Shown: positions 10,719 through 21,136, numbered from the stretch's first letter. The stretch: DNA of 64,000 bases from Globisporangium splendens (GCA_006386115.1 VFIW01000044.1:62001-126000); one strand, 5' to 3'. Notes: generated from the sequence alone by a model not told the origin. Translations and numbers: made by a program.

Positions 10719-11714
10719 TTACAAGTGTTTGTTGTGAATGGCGTAAAACATGTCGTTTTCATGAATCTTCGGCTCGAGTGGCACAATCTCGTCGATACCC
10801 GTCTTGATATCAGGCGTGATCGTGTCAACGAATGCATTCGCCTTGAGGTTCTCTTCAAGCTGGCCAACACTCGAGGCGCCGAGCATCGCCATCGACACGT
10901 TGCGGTTGGACGCACACCACGCGATCGCGAGCTGCGCGATCGAACAACCGAGCTCGTCCGCAATGACCTTGAGCTTTTCGGCCTTGGCGATGCGGACGTC
11001 CATGTCCGGAATGAGCGTCTTCATCCACGCATTGTCCAATCGAGTTCCTTCTGGGATGCCCTTGCCGTACTTTCCCGTGAGGATGCCCGAGGAAAGCGGC
11101 GACCACGTCGTGAGCCCGAGCTTGTACTTCTTGTACAAGTTGAGATAGTCAAACTCCACACGCGAACGCTCCAAGATGTGGTATTGCGGCTGCTCGACCA
11201 CGGGGCGGATCAAGCCAAGACGATCGGCGATGTCGCACGCTTGGATGATATCGTGAGCAGTCCACTCGCTGGTTCCCCAGTAGAACGCCCAGCCTTGTTG
11301 GATCACAAAGTTCATTGCACGCACGGTCTCCTCGATCGGAGTTGAGGCGTCAGCTCGATGGCAAAAGATCACATCGACGTAGCCCAGTTGCGCGCGCTGG
11401 AGAGAGGTCTTCGTGCCTTCCACGATGTGCTTGCGGCTCAAGCCTTGATCATTCGGTCCGGCCTTGGTGCCCATGAAGATCTTGGTGCTCACCACGAGGT
11501 CTTTGCGAGCCGAGACGCCATTCTCAATGCCCTTTCGGATCGCTTGTCCCATGAGTCGTTTAGTGCGCTCGGTGAGGACGACGAACTCGCTCGTGAACAA
11601 CAACACGAACACGCTTTGAACGAATCGCAGTCGTGTTGGATAATTTCCGACGCGTGAGCTTGTCGTTCGTGGTGGATCCAGTTTACGCATATTCCCCGTC
11701 GAAGAAGAGAACAT
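10719..11714 (-). pseudogene. Chimera: membrane-protein exon fused in frame to a truncated aldo/keto reductase
   Basis: The C-terminal part, from RLMGQAIRKGIENG to the end, is nearly identical to the intact AKR at 21772-22818. The first about 66 AKR residues are missing, including the catalytic Asp and Tyr; the catalytic Lys (STKIFMG) and His (IFCHRADA) remain. The N-terminus (RKLDPPRTTSS, GNYPTRLRF, SEFVVLTE) instead matches the C-terminal region of the membrane gene at 20524-21136. In the inverted-repeat arms those two genes lie in tandem on one strand, so a deletion of roughly 1.3 kb joined them. The frame is open from ATGs at 11714 and 11690. It is probably catalytically dead; whether it is expressed is unknown. 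Confidence 0.75.
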
Positions 11715-11978
11715 ATTCTGCTGCGTTTGCGCTTCCCAGGGAATGTGGTGTTTATACGCGCTGGGCACCTTTGGCGATTGGAAATATATCAGCTATCACA
11801 CGGGACTTCGCATGGGTGCATTTGCACCTACAATCGCAAAGGGCAACTAGGATTGTGGGTACATAGCAGCGAGTGCCCCCAACACAACATCGCCACAGTC
11901 GTCCGAATTCACCTTCAAATTTGCGAACTCAAGAGCACAACACGGCAAGTACACTTCGTCGCATTTCGTGAACCGATC

Positions 11979-12638
11979 ATGGGCAGCCACTCGTCAAAGC
12001 AGCAACCGGTAGTTGACGTGGCTCTCGTCCCACAGACAAAATTGCTTGTCGCACCAGATGAATGCATCCCTCCTGTCTTTGTGACCACGAAGCTTCGCGT
12101 GGAGCGTGTCGGCGACGATCTCAAGGTCTTTGACAAGGACACTGGCGAAATGCTCTTCCGGTACGATGACAAATCGTCCGAGAACTGGGTGGAGCGATTT
12201 CTCGTCGACGCCAAGGACCATCCGATCGTCATGATGGAGAAAACGCTCGAGTACCACAAGAACTACCTGATCAAGACACCAGTGTCTCCTCACCAGATGC
12301 TGTTCAAGATCGACTCGTCAACGTTCAATTTCATTGTTGGCATGAAACTCAAGTTTTCCGACTGGCGCACTGATGAGAAGCTGACACTCGAAGTTGACGG
12401 CGACTGGCGGCTCCGCAAAGTCGTAGTTTGGCTCACTCGCAGCAGCGTGAAGAAGCAACGCGACCCAGTGTGCAACATTGCATTCAAGGACGGCGGGTAC
12501 GACGTTGACGTCGCAACCGGGGTCGATCTTACACTCATCGCGCTTTTCTGCATCATCTTGAACGAGACTGTGAATGACTTCCCGCACTTTTCATGGGGTG
12601 CAATGGCGATTAATGGTGTGTTGATTGGTACGACATAG
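11979..12638 (+). CDS. LURP-one-related (LOR/tubby-like fold) protein, intact
   Basis: A 219-residue protein with the LURP-one layout: the N-terminal half carries TTKLRVERVGDDLKVFDKD, and the C-terminal half carries LEVDGDWRLRKVVVW, DPVCNIAF and DLTLIALFCIILNE. It starts MGSHSS, which fits the N-myristoylation pattern MGxxxS. LURP-one proteins adopt the tubby C-terminal/phospholipid scramblase fold and are expanded in plants and oomycetes; their biochemical role is poorly known. This copy has intact counterparts of positions mutated in the arm copies (ATG against ACG; a sense codon where they have TAG). It is close to the chimeric AKR, head to head, about 260 bp apart. Confidence 0.85.
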   Translation: MGSHSSKQQPVVDVALVPQTKLLVAPDECIPPVFVTTKLRVERVGDDLKVFDKDTGEMLFRYDDKSSENWVERFLVDAKDHPIVMMEKTLEYHKNYLIKTPVSPHQMLFKIDSSTFNFIVGMKLKFSDWRTDEKLTLEVDGDWRLRKVVVWLTRSSVKKQRDPVCNIAFKDGGYDVDVATGVDLTLIALFCIILNETVNDFPHFSWGAMAINGVLIGTT

Positions 12639-12705
12639 TGAGATTGTTTTCTTGCATGCACTGTGTAGCTCGATCTCAAGGTAGCTGGTTCGCTGTAGTC
12701 TACCT

Positions 12706-13453
12706 ATGATCAAGGATCACCACACACTCAAACAATGGGATGATGCATGTGCAGTAGCCATTTTTTCCTTATTCGCTGAATGCGAGAGAGAAAAGACGTA
12801 TCATCGGGATCTGCGCTTTCCTTTCGAGTGGGAGAAATCAATCGTTCTGATCCGCAAGGTTGACTGCTCACCGTCTGCTCAAGAAGTGTACGTAACGCAC
12901 GGACCACCAACGCCAAAGCCGAAAATCGGACACGCAGGCAAAGAACCCATCCAGTACGTTCGGTACGAATCGATTATGCCCAAGCAGCTTCGCGACCCGC
13001 GAACGTCGCGGTTCCTCTTCTTTGATGAAGTGATCGCTCCGCTGTTTCACGTGGGGGGACATTTTGTCCGATCTCACGGCCGACAAGTTCGAGATCGATC
13101 AATCTGCAGCATCATTGTCATCATCAGCTCTGGATCCCGTCAAATCATCTCCATCTGGCACTTCGTTTGCTCCCACAGCAGCAACCAAGGCAGCATTGAC
13201 TCCACTCCCAACGCCACCAGGAACGGAATCGATTTCTGTTTCGTCAGCTCACAATTTGACGTTTGCGCCATCACTTGGAGGCAGTGACGCTGGATTATCA
13301 ATGGAGAGACCAAGTGAGTCCGGCCTTGAGTTGGAGTCAGGATCCGATTCCGAGCTTGGTTTTGGTTTCAACTTGACCCACGAAGTGCATCGTCCTCGCT
13401 TGTCGGGAAATTTTGGTTCACGTTTCAAGACTGCGCCACCACCAAGAGCGTAA
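12706..13453 (+). pseudogene. Unknown gene interrupted at a six-G run
   Basis: Frame 1 from ATG 12706 encodes a basic/mixed domain (EWEKSIVLIRKVDC, EPIQYVRYESIMPKQL, RFLFFDEVIAPLFHVG). At GTGGGGGG (about 13050-13056) the sensible reading moves forward by one base into a Ser/Pro/Thr-rich tail that ends at 13453 (SGNFGSRFKTAPPPRA). A single extra base in the G run explains this. It could be a real frameshift or a sequencing error in a homopolymer. I do not recognise the family. It lies 67 bp after the LOR gene. Confidence 0.55.
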
Positions 13454-13580
13454 TACGATTCACATTCCAACCGCATAGTCAACTACAACAGAACCTCCAA
13501 CTGGCACTTGAATTGCTGCCAGAACTTCAAAGTAAAACTCGCTTCTTTCATTCGTACCGAGAAGTTTGCAAATTCCGTGG

Positions 13581-14555
13581 TTAAGCGTTCTTGCCACTTG
13601 CATCGCTCTTGCTTCCGTCTTCTTTGTCTTCGTGCAGGATATCGAGAAGGACCCAGTTGCTGTACACGAGTTCGACGTCGTCCCACGCGATCGTATCGTC
13701 CAAAGCGTCAGCATTTTGCTCCCCGCAGCGCAGATTGTTCACCTTCTGGCCCAAGCGGTACCCATGGAGCTCCCTTGTCCACCTGCCGTCGTCGTGAGGG
13801 ACCACAAATGACTGGGGTACGCTGGATTTCCCATACAGTTCGGTGTATTTTTTCATCGCCGGCACGAAGTACTGGTTCCACCGAGCTTCGCGCGCGTTCC
13901 ACACAAACTGCATGGCCGCCAGATCTTGGAGCTGGTACGCCTTAAGCTTGGATTTGTCGCGGCGCAGCTCGATGACCCAGTACCCGAGCTTGTACCCCCA
14001 TGTCTGTCGCGGCCACGCCGCATCGCCGTGCGGAACCGTGAACGCGTATGGGACCAGGAAGTGGCCATGGATGCTGTAAAACGTCTTGAGCGACACGACC
14101 GACACATTGGTCCACAAGTACGCCTTCCAGTCGTCGACTGATTGCACAGGGACGCCCATGTCTTCGAGTTTGCTCGCGATCGCGGCGTTCTCTGGCTTGT
14201 CGGCGACCTTGACGAACCGAGACAACGCCGTGCCGAGCTTCATGCCGCGGAGCTCCTCGGGCCACACGTTCACGTGCTGTTCTCTTTCTCTCGGGTGTGG
14301 GGTCGTAAAGCGCAATGGCACGGCGTAATGGCCATGGATCTCCTGGAACGCACGCAGCGCCGCCTCGAGCTTTCCAAACTCTTTGCGCTGGTGGTGCACG
14401 CTGCGCGGCGACGTCGAGCGCGGCTTGGCTACTGGGTCTGTGGTCGTGCTGTACACACAGCACCGCGGCAGCAGTGAGGCGCCATTCGCACTCCTTCGTG
14501 ACGACTGCCGCAGCAGCACAGAAGAAGAAGATGAAGACGGACGCCGCAATGCCAT
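13581..14555 (-). CDS. HA-module repeat protein, 3 modules
   Basis: A 324-residue protein from ATG 14555. After an Arg/Ser-rich N-terminus (MALRRPSSSSSSVLLRQSSR) resembling a mitochondrial presequence it carries three HA modules, recognisable by ALRAFQEIHGHYAVPLRF, SLKTFYSIHGHFLVPYAF and AMKKYTELYGKSSVPQSF, each followed by a WP/W...G(Y)(K/R)LG block. It is a paralogue of the neighbours at 14846-16261 (5 modules) and 3028-4209 (4 modules). Its function is not established; nucleic-acid binding is inferred from the family's presence next to helicases in other proteins. Confidence 0.82.
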   Translation of the reverse strand: MALRRPSSSSSSVLLRQSSRRSANGASLLPRCCVYSTTTDPVAKPRSTSPRSVHHQRKEFGKLEAALRAFQEIHGHYAVPLRFTTPHPREREQHVNVWPEELRGMKLGTALSRFVKVADKPENAAIASKLEDMGVPVQSVDDWKAYLWTNVSVVSLKTFYSIHGHFLVPYAFTVPHGDAAWPRQTWGYKLGYWVIELRRDKSKLKAYQLQDLAAMQFVWNAREARWNQYFVPAMKKYTELYGKSSVPQSFVVPHDDGRWTRELHGYRLGQKVNNLRCGEQNADALDDTIAWDDVELVYSNWVLLDILHEDKEDGSKSDASGKNA

Positions 14556-14845
14556 TCGCTCTCTCTTGTGTTTCGACGTTATGTGAGACTAGAGCTGGTC
14601 AGTAAAATGTCACGCAAAATGACAGGTGTGTGGGCCACACAGATTAGCCTGGGGAGCCATTCTGGGGGCAAATTCGCCTCGATGATCTTCGCTTTACCGG
14701 CGTGTTTGCATGACGAATCACTAGATCTAATGCAGTTCCCCATGCTCAGCTCTGTTCAGTAAGAACTCAGCAAAAAAGCTTTACAAACGAGGTCGTTCTT
14801 CTCCTGTTACACCACACTTGATCTTGCTAACGTGTGTGACCAAGT

Positions 14846-16261
14846 TTATTCTAGAACCTCGTCGTCGTCTTGAAGCACGGACCAATAGAAGCCGAGCGCT
14901 TCGAGTTGACTCCTCTCGATTTCAATGTAGTCGGCGTACTGAAACTGGGTGTGTACGTCGGTGGCCACTTTGCCGAGCTTGGTGCCCCACGCCTTGACTG
15001 GCCACGGGGGTTCCGACGGCACGACAAAATTCCGGTCGATATTGGAATGGCTGTAGACGGCCACGAACGTCCGCAGCGAGGGCAAAATGCGCTGCCGCCA
15101 TTTGGCCTCGGCCGCGTTCCACACGAAGTCGAGCTGCTCAAGTTGTTCCATGTCTCGGCCGACCAGTTCGAAGAAATCGCCTCGCTGACGAATGTTGCGC
15201 ACGATGAAGCCGAGTTTCAGACCCCACGCTTGTTCAGGCCAGGGAGCGTGTGAGGGAACTATGAAGTACTGGTCGACGTTGCAGTGGTCGTACACGGCGT
15301 AGAATATCTGAAGCGACGGCAGGATCTTCTCGTTCCACTTGGGCTCGTTGCTGTTGTACGAGAACCCGAGTGCCTCGAGTTCTTGTGTTGAACGCTTGAC
15401 TTGGCTGGCGCAAAAGCCGTCGGCAGAGCGGACGCGGCTCACCACACGACCCAGCCGGAATCCTGAGAGATTGTGCGGCCATTCCTTGCTCTCCGACGGA
15501 ACGATGAAGCGTTGCGGAACGTTGACATGGCTGTGGAGGTCTCGGAAGATGCTCAGTGCTGGGAGGAACTGGTTGTCCCACATGTCGTCCATCACACACC
15601 ACGGAAAGCTAATCTCGTCGAGCGCATCAAGCTGGTACTCTGGAAGCGTGGATCGGTTGACGCGCAACTGATTCACGTGCGCGCCTAACTTGAATCCCCA
15701 AGACGCCTTCGGCCATCGCTCGTCGTTCTCAGGCACCACGAATCGACGCGGGATGCGCAGATGACCCTCGAGCGTCTGGAAGGTTTGTAGCGCGTGCAGC
15801 GCGGCTTGTTCCCAGCGGAACTGCTCCCAATTTGTGATGACTGGAAACCCCATTTCACGAAGCTCCTGCAAGGCATCCGCATGCTGAATCGCGCCGCTCT
15901 TGCCGTTGAGGGTCTTCACAAGCCGCCGCATCTGGCGACCAAGTTTCAGACCCTGCAGATATTCTGGCCACGATGCACCACTACTGACAGAACCTGCAGT
16001 GAGTGGTGCTACTGGGATCTCAAAGTTGTACGACACGACAAAGTGCTGGTGCTTGTCGTGGAAAATGCGCACTGCGGCCACAAGCGCCTCGATCTCCTCG
16101 TGCTCCTTCCTGCGCTTCGCAGTTCTCTGCTGCTGCAAGTGCGCGCCACTGGAGGTGCTCCTGGTGCTGACACTGCTGGCGTAGGTGACGACGCTGCTGG
16201 TCACAGAGGAGCGGAGTAGCAGCGCGCAATTTGCGCGCCTGCCTCGCACAAACGCCAGCAT
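14846..16261 (-). CDS. HA-module repeat protein, 5 modules
   Basis: About 471 residues from the first true ATG (MLAFVRGRRANCALLLRSS), again an Arg/Ser-rich presequence-like start. Five HA modules follow (AVRIFHDKHQHFVVSYNF; ALQTFQTLEGHLRIPRRF; ALSIFRDLHSHVNVPQRF; SLQIFYAVYDHCNVDQYF; SLRTFVAVYSHSNIDRNF), each with a downstream WP..(A/S)WG.KLG block. The last two modules resemble each other most, which suggests internal duplication. The gene is divergent from the DHHC gene; the intervening 220 bp carry palindromic CGGTATT boxes. Confidence 0.82.
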   Translation of the reverse strand: MLAFVRGRRANCALLLRSSVTSSVVTYASSVSTRSTSSGAHLQQQRTAKRRKEHEEIEALVAAVRIFHDKHQHFVVSYNFEIPVAPLTAGSVSSGASWPEYLQGLKLGRQMRRLVKTLNGKSGAIQHADALQELREMGFPVITNWEQFRWEQAALHALQTFQTLEGHLRIPRRFVVPENDERWPKASWGFKLGAHVNQLRVNRSTLPEYQLDALDEISFPWCVMDDMWDNQFLPALSIFRDLHSHVNVPQRFIVPSESKEWPHNLSGFRLGRVVSRVRSADGFCASQVKRSTQELEALGFSYNSNEPKWNEKILPSLQIFYAVYDHCNVDQYFIVPSHAPWPEQAWGLKLGFIVRNIRQRGDFFELVGRDMEQLEQLDFVWNAAEAKWRQRILPSLRTFVAVYSHSNIDRNFVVPSEPPWPVKAWGTKLGKVATDVHTQFQYADYIEIERSQLEALGFYWSVLQDDDEVLE

Positions 16262-16338
16262 TTTCGCTTTTTGTGACCCCCACAATGCATGCCAATAAAA
16301 AGCCTACGCTATTGACAGCGTTTGTTTGAGAGGCTGAA

Positions 16339-16431
16339 ACCGGTATTCAATACCGATAAATCGGTAAACTAACTTGTTCGGGTTCAATACCGGTAACCAT
16401 TTCATTACTGGTGTCAATATCGGTATTGATC
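16339..16431. promoter_or_regulatory. Cluster of palindromic ACCGGTAT/TCAATACCG boxes
   Basis: Within about 95 bp upstream of the 5-module HA gene and of the DHHC gene there are three related boxes: ACCGGTATTCAATACCGAT (perfect 7-bp arms around one base), TTCAATACCGGTAACC and CAATATCGGTATTGA. A similar ACCGGTA...ACCGGTAT pair lies upstream of the PPR-like gene at 59105-59123. A transcription-factor site is inferred; none was matched to a known factor. Confidence 0.4.
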
Positions 16432-16481
16432 TGGCGGTTTTGAAGCTGTTGATGGGGTTCAAAAAAGAGGTTGTGACGACA

Positions 16482-17705
16482 ATGACGATGCGCGTGGAGA
16501 CCGACGCGCGCGCGCTTCAAGAGGATGATGCGCTGCGCAACACAGACGACGAGCGAGCTAACGACGTGGCGGTGGGTGTGAGACTGGCGGTGGCGCGTGG
16601 TGGCGACAGGAATGGCGCCGTGGATGCGGAGGACGAGGACGATGGCGTGCGCTTGTTCAACGGTGCGGGCGTCAACATGGACCCCTTCGCGTGCTTGTGT
16701 ACGTTGTGTGCGTGGATAATGTGTTTGTGGGTATTTCCGACTTATGGGTATTGCGGTGTATGCACGCTGCAGGTTGGTGTAAGTTCAAGCGGATTGGGTA
16801 CGTGATGTGCTTGGCATGCACTGCGATGACGCTGTTGGCACATATAGCTCATATGTCTGTGTGTACTGTTTCTATTGTGTTCTCATCACCACGTGCTCGA
16901 TACAGACAAAGCTACGTAAGTACATGAATCGAAGCGACACAGTGTGACTGAAACTCACCGTTATGGTGCCCTTTTCTGCTAGGTGCTCCATGAAAGCCGC
17001 ACGCTGCGGAAGGGAAAAGTGCACAAGAACCTCGTGCTCGTGGGTCCGCACTGGATCGGCGTCATCGTGACGCTGGCCATCATCGTCGCCGCGACGGCCG
17101 TGTTCGTCAAGCAGCAGTGCACGACGCTCCCGTGGTACTACACGCTCTACACGTTCGGCTTTTGCTCCGTGACGCTCTACTATTTATTCGAGACCGCGTG
17201 CCGCGACCCAGGCATCATCTTGCCACACGGTCGTCGAGACGCGAAGGATGCTCATGAAGGTGCCGATGACGCAGCGGTGGACGTGGAGACGGGAAACCTC
17301 TCGCCTCGAAACGATCAACAGGAAGAGGAGCTGCTCTCACAGCGCTTGACTTCCTCGTCCGTTGTCTTAATGCCACCGACGAGGAATGTCGCGGCAGTAG
17401 GTGACCGACGCCGTGTGTGCGATATCTGCGGCGTGACGCAGGAGAAGTACACGGAGCATTGCGACGACTGTGACGTGTGCATTGACGAGTACGACCACCA
17501 CTGTCCGTGGATGGGGAAATGCATCGGCAAGAAGAACGTGCGCGCGTTCAAGCTGTTCAATGTTTCGTGGGTGCTCTACGTCGTGTTTGTGCTCGCAGTC
17601 GCGGTCCAAAACGTGCAGCGGGGCGAAATCGCGCTTCAACGTTACGAGAAGACGTCGACCGGGTCGTGGATACGCGTACCTCGAGAGACCCCGCAGCACT
17701 TGTAA
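16482..17705 (+). CDS. DHHC-type palmitoyltransferase (left arm copy)
   Basis: The second exon (from 16983, after a GTAAGT...CTAG intron at 16916-16982) encodes two membrane helices (IGVIVTLAIIVAATAVFV; LYTFGFCSVTLYYLF), the DPG motif (CRDPGII) and a full DHHC cysteine-rich domain (CDICG...EHCDDCDVC...YDHHCPWMGKCIG). Protein S-acyltransferases use the DHHC Cys to palmitoylate substrates at membranes. Only one helix follows the DHHC domain before the stop, so the usual fourth helix and TTxE motif appear to be missing. The upstream part (acidic stretch from ATG 16482, then NMDPFACLC) is in another frame, so at least one more intron is likely; exon 1 limits are uncertain. A second, 5'-truncated copy is at 49231-50265. 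Confidence 0.72.
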
Positions 17706-18086
17706 AGCCTTCATATATCGAGCTTATGCGCTTTTGTAGATTTCCATCATCTAGTTGCATACTGCAAACTCGACGAAAAAAATCGCGTCTTAATGGCGGG
17801 ATTTCTGTCCGTCTTGGAGGGACTAAGAGTGGGTCTTACGGGACTTTGGCTCACAGTGAGGTCGGTTATTGGTGCGTGCCTGCACCAGGCAATTCCGATT
17901 TCCTTTTTTGTTGTTTTGATATTCTAATTTGAGTCACGCTCATATGTTCTGCTTTTTTTCTAGTTTGGCTAACGGTGTGCTGTGTTTACGGCGTCAACAC
18001 TGTGCGCAGGCTTTCTATTGTGCTTCCATGATTCATTTCTCGACTTGGAAACCGAAACAGAGCTCAAGCGAGCAACGAGAAACAGC

Positions 18087-21000
18087 ATGAGCCTTATTAC
18101 GTCATGCATCAAACGCGCGATTCAGCTATGGGATGTGTGGCAAGTGGAGCTTCATGGACATTACTCTTTCGAGCGAACACAGTCTCTTGATGTGTACATG
18201 AAGAGTACGCCTGTGCTACGCATGGTCGCAGTTGGTCTGGCGTCGGTGCTAACGTGCTTCTTGTTGATCACGCTGGTGGATCGCGTCCCGTTGGCTCCAG
18301 TCGAGGCTGGCACAAAAGCGAACTATGTGCACTGGATCCGGCACTTTGTTCTCGGGATGGCGATCGCGTACACAATACTCACACAATTTCGACACACTGT
18401 TCATGGATGCCGCTCTATTCGTATCGACTGGGAGTGGTGGTTGTCGTTGCGAGCGTTGGCTGTGTTGTGTACCTGTTCGTGCTGTCGCTCATTATCGGTT
18501 TTCCGTTGCCGTTCACGCTAGTGATTGGTGCACTTCTGTGGGCACCGATCATTCTGGGACTGTCTGTGTATTACTTTGGCAAACTGTGCCGAGAAAACCA
18601 GCAACTTCGAATCGATCTCGGCAACTACACGTTCGTGGACTTGGCTCAGGTCTCAGTGGCGTTCGTGTACCCCTCCTATGTCTGTGGCTTCAACGCGATC
18701 AGTCCGAGTGCTCAGAAACACTACTTCCTACTCCTGCCGGTGATCAAGATCGTGTTCAAGAACTTGGCCAGTCGCTTTCTAGGCGAGCTCGATGACCTCA
18801 AGCCCGAGATAGTGATCTTCAACGTCGACATCTTCAACGCGCTGTGCGTGTCGAGTTGCATGCAAGCGTCGTCGTCTATTGGGACATCGCTCATGGTTTT
18901 TTCGTCAACGGACTGCAAGCATTCGTATCGCTTTGCGATATCCTCAAGCTGAAGTGCCAAGTGAACCGTTTTATCAGCACGATGCCGTCCAGCCACTCCT
19001 GGCACAGCAAGCATTTTATCGACGTTGCTCTTGCTATCGTTGAGGAAGACTCGTTCGTCAAGAATCACCCTTCGTTGAGAGCGAAAGTGTCTGGGCACTG
19101 GCCAATTGATGGTCTCATTTCGCGCAAGGGGGTCTGTAACCCCACTGGCATCTTTATCTTTATAAGGTGAGGTATATTTAGGTTCATCGTCGTGACCTAC
19201 AATATCCATTCTCCTACCTAATCTTCATTGCGAATTTCATCTAGGAGTGTAAATGTGTCTATAGCGAGGATTGCAATAGATCACTTCTGAATGCTAAATA
19301 ATCTTTGGCCAGGATGGCATGTTCTCTTGGTCCTATGTGAGGCTGCCTTGTGTTGTCCAATGACCTTGGGTCTTCCGAACTTCGCATAAGCCAATGCATG
19401 ACGTCGTTGTCAAGATCCTGGGTGAGATTGTTGAAAGCAGCTCTTTGAGTTGGGAGTGAACCTGCGTTGAGGTTCTGGTGTCCATGGCTAGGTTGGCGGC
19501 TGAGTCCGCCATCTTGTTGAAGGCACGGTAGTGATGGTACCATCCTCGGATGTCGATGCAATCCGCGAGTCGTCGACTTGTCTGGTATAAACGTGCCAAT
19601 CGGTGCTATCGAGGGGACCGATGCATTCTCTGTTGGGAGATAATGAGTGCACTGTCTCCAATCACATACAACGGTTCGAAGTGACTGCGTTGGGCTTCTC
19701 GGAGTCCGTGTATGAGACCCCAGTACTCGGCAAAGTTGTTGGTCGTGTCCTTCCTGCTATACGCCATGCTGGCGGCCCAAATTAAACTGGCTGTGTGCGA
19801 GTCCTTATGGACACGCACGATAACGGATCCAGTCCCTCCTGGTCCTGGATTGCCGCGTGATCCACCATCGAAAAACAACAGATAAACGCCGCGAGTATCA
19901 CTTGGAGTCAAGGGGATGGCGTCGGTTTGGCTGAGAAAGCAGTCGACATATGCCTTGAGAACTGCCGCAACCTGTGTGACCGTCCGAGTCTCCAGCTTGC
20001 GCTTCAGCGAGTCGTGTGAGGTTTCGCATTCCTGCCTCTAATCTGGTCATCGTGATCGCCATCTCAGCAGTCGATTCGATTGGATCCGAATCCATGCGTC
20101 GCAGATGCGCACACCAAATGGTCTGTATGAGCGACGCGCTCATATATCGCCACAGCATGTGTGCGACGGGATAGAGATGATCTTGGAGATGTTCATTGGA
20201 GAACTTGTGTCCGATAATGTGTCTCTTGATCGTGGTCCATGCATGCCTTGGAGTATCTGGTAGATCCAGACTGAAGATCCAGATTGCGGGGTCGTGACCA
20301 GGAGTGATTCCGATCTTCGCCCATAGCGCATAAAAGTAGTTCCACACCAGTTTGGCTTTCGGACACTCCCAGAATAGATGTTGAACAGAAGATTGGACAA
20401 CTTGGGAACATTCGGGATTCGAGCAGGACAGATCAGCTTTCTCCTAGTTCCACATGGAGAGTCGGTTGGCTTTCAGCCGGAGAAGAGTCTGAGCCGTATA
20501 AGCAGTAATCCCTGGGATGTTGTAGCCACAAGCAGTGTGACTCAGGTGCGTAAACTGGATTCGCCACGAGCAGCGAGTTCGGGCATCGGGAATTATCGAA
20601 CGCGATTACGATTCGCTCACAACGTGTCCAAGCTGCTGCCCACAAGTGGGTTCGTCGTGCTCATCGAGTACACCGAAGTAGTTGTCCCAGTCATCTACAG
20701 TTTGCGAAACTGCCAACACGGTCCTACTACGCTGTTCATTCGCTGTACTCCCGACATGACCGATGCTTGCATTTGCTTTTCTTGCTTGTGTAGCTGTGTA
20801 CATTGTAGCAGTGGCTCGCTGAGAGAACCAAGCATACTGCGAGCAATTTGCGTCGATAACGAAGAACGAGCTCCAACAAACGATTCGGAATCTAGTGATC
20901 TACATTAGTGGCGAGACTGGGACTTTCCTGGTCATTGGCTTACTCCTGCGTCGAAAACTGGGCTTCGCGACGCTCAAGCAGCTGGCGTTCGTGCTGGAAA

Positions 21001-21136
21001 TCAACGACAAGTCGTTCAATCAAAGCTGCTGCTGTGGTTCGCTTATGGGGTCCAGAACTCGCTCGACCATCTCGGTACGTCCAACAGCTACGTAGCTGCT
21101 GACCTTGCCCTACTTTTTACGAAAACGACCGGTTAA
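18087..21136 (+). pseudogene. Multi-pass membrane protein gene, frameshifted and split by a LINE (left arm)
   Basis: The 5' part starts at ATG 18087 (SLITSCIKRAIQLWDVWQ...GHYSFERTQSLD) and has hydrophobic helices. The frame must change near 18400 to reach IGFPLPFTLVIGALLWAP and KPEIVIFNVDIFNALCV, and again at the T6 run near 18897 to reach FIDVALAIVEEDS. A LINE follows (19151-20523). Beyond it the family's C-terminal region resumes (GNYRTRLRF, SGFVVLIEYTEVVVPVIYS, RRKLGF, KQLAFVLEI) with further breaks and a stop at 21134-21136. From memory this matches a large oomycete family of membrane proteins of unknown function. The first frameshift is also in the copy at 48205-48849, so it predates the duplication. 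Confidence 0.75.
19151..20523 (-). mobile_element. 5'-truncated LINE copy (left arm)
   Basis: About 1.37 kb nearly identical to part of the LINE at 53881-55877. It encodes pieces of the reverse-transcriptase zinc-finger region and an RNase H domain (FFDGGSRGNPGPGG; ending near NKMADSAANLA). The frame is broken, for example by one extra base near 19970 and one missing base near 19460. On the element strand its 3' end reads CACCTTATAAAGATAAAGAT, a short AT-rich repeat rather than a poly(A). It interrupts the membrane gene. Confidence 0.8.

Noticed and set aside
6166..11714. Functional unit of the K channel with a Kv-beta-like AKR next door
   Set aside because: The adjacent AKR is truncated and fused, the family group includes many ordinary reductases, and gene adjacency is weak evidence in eukaryotes.
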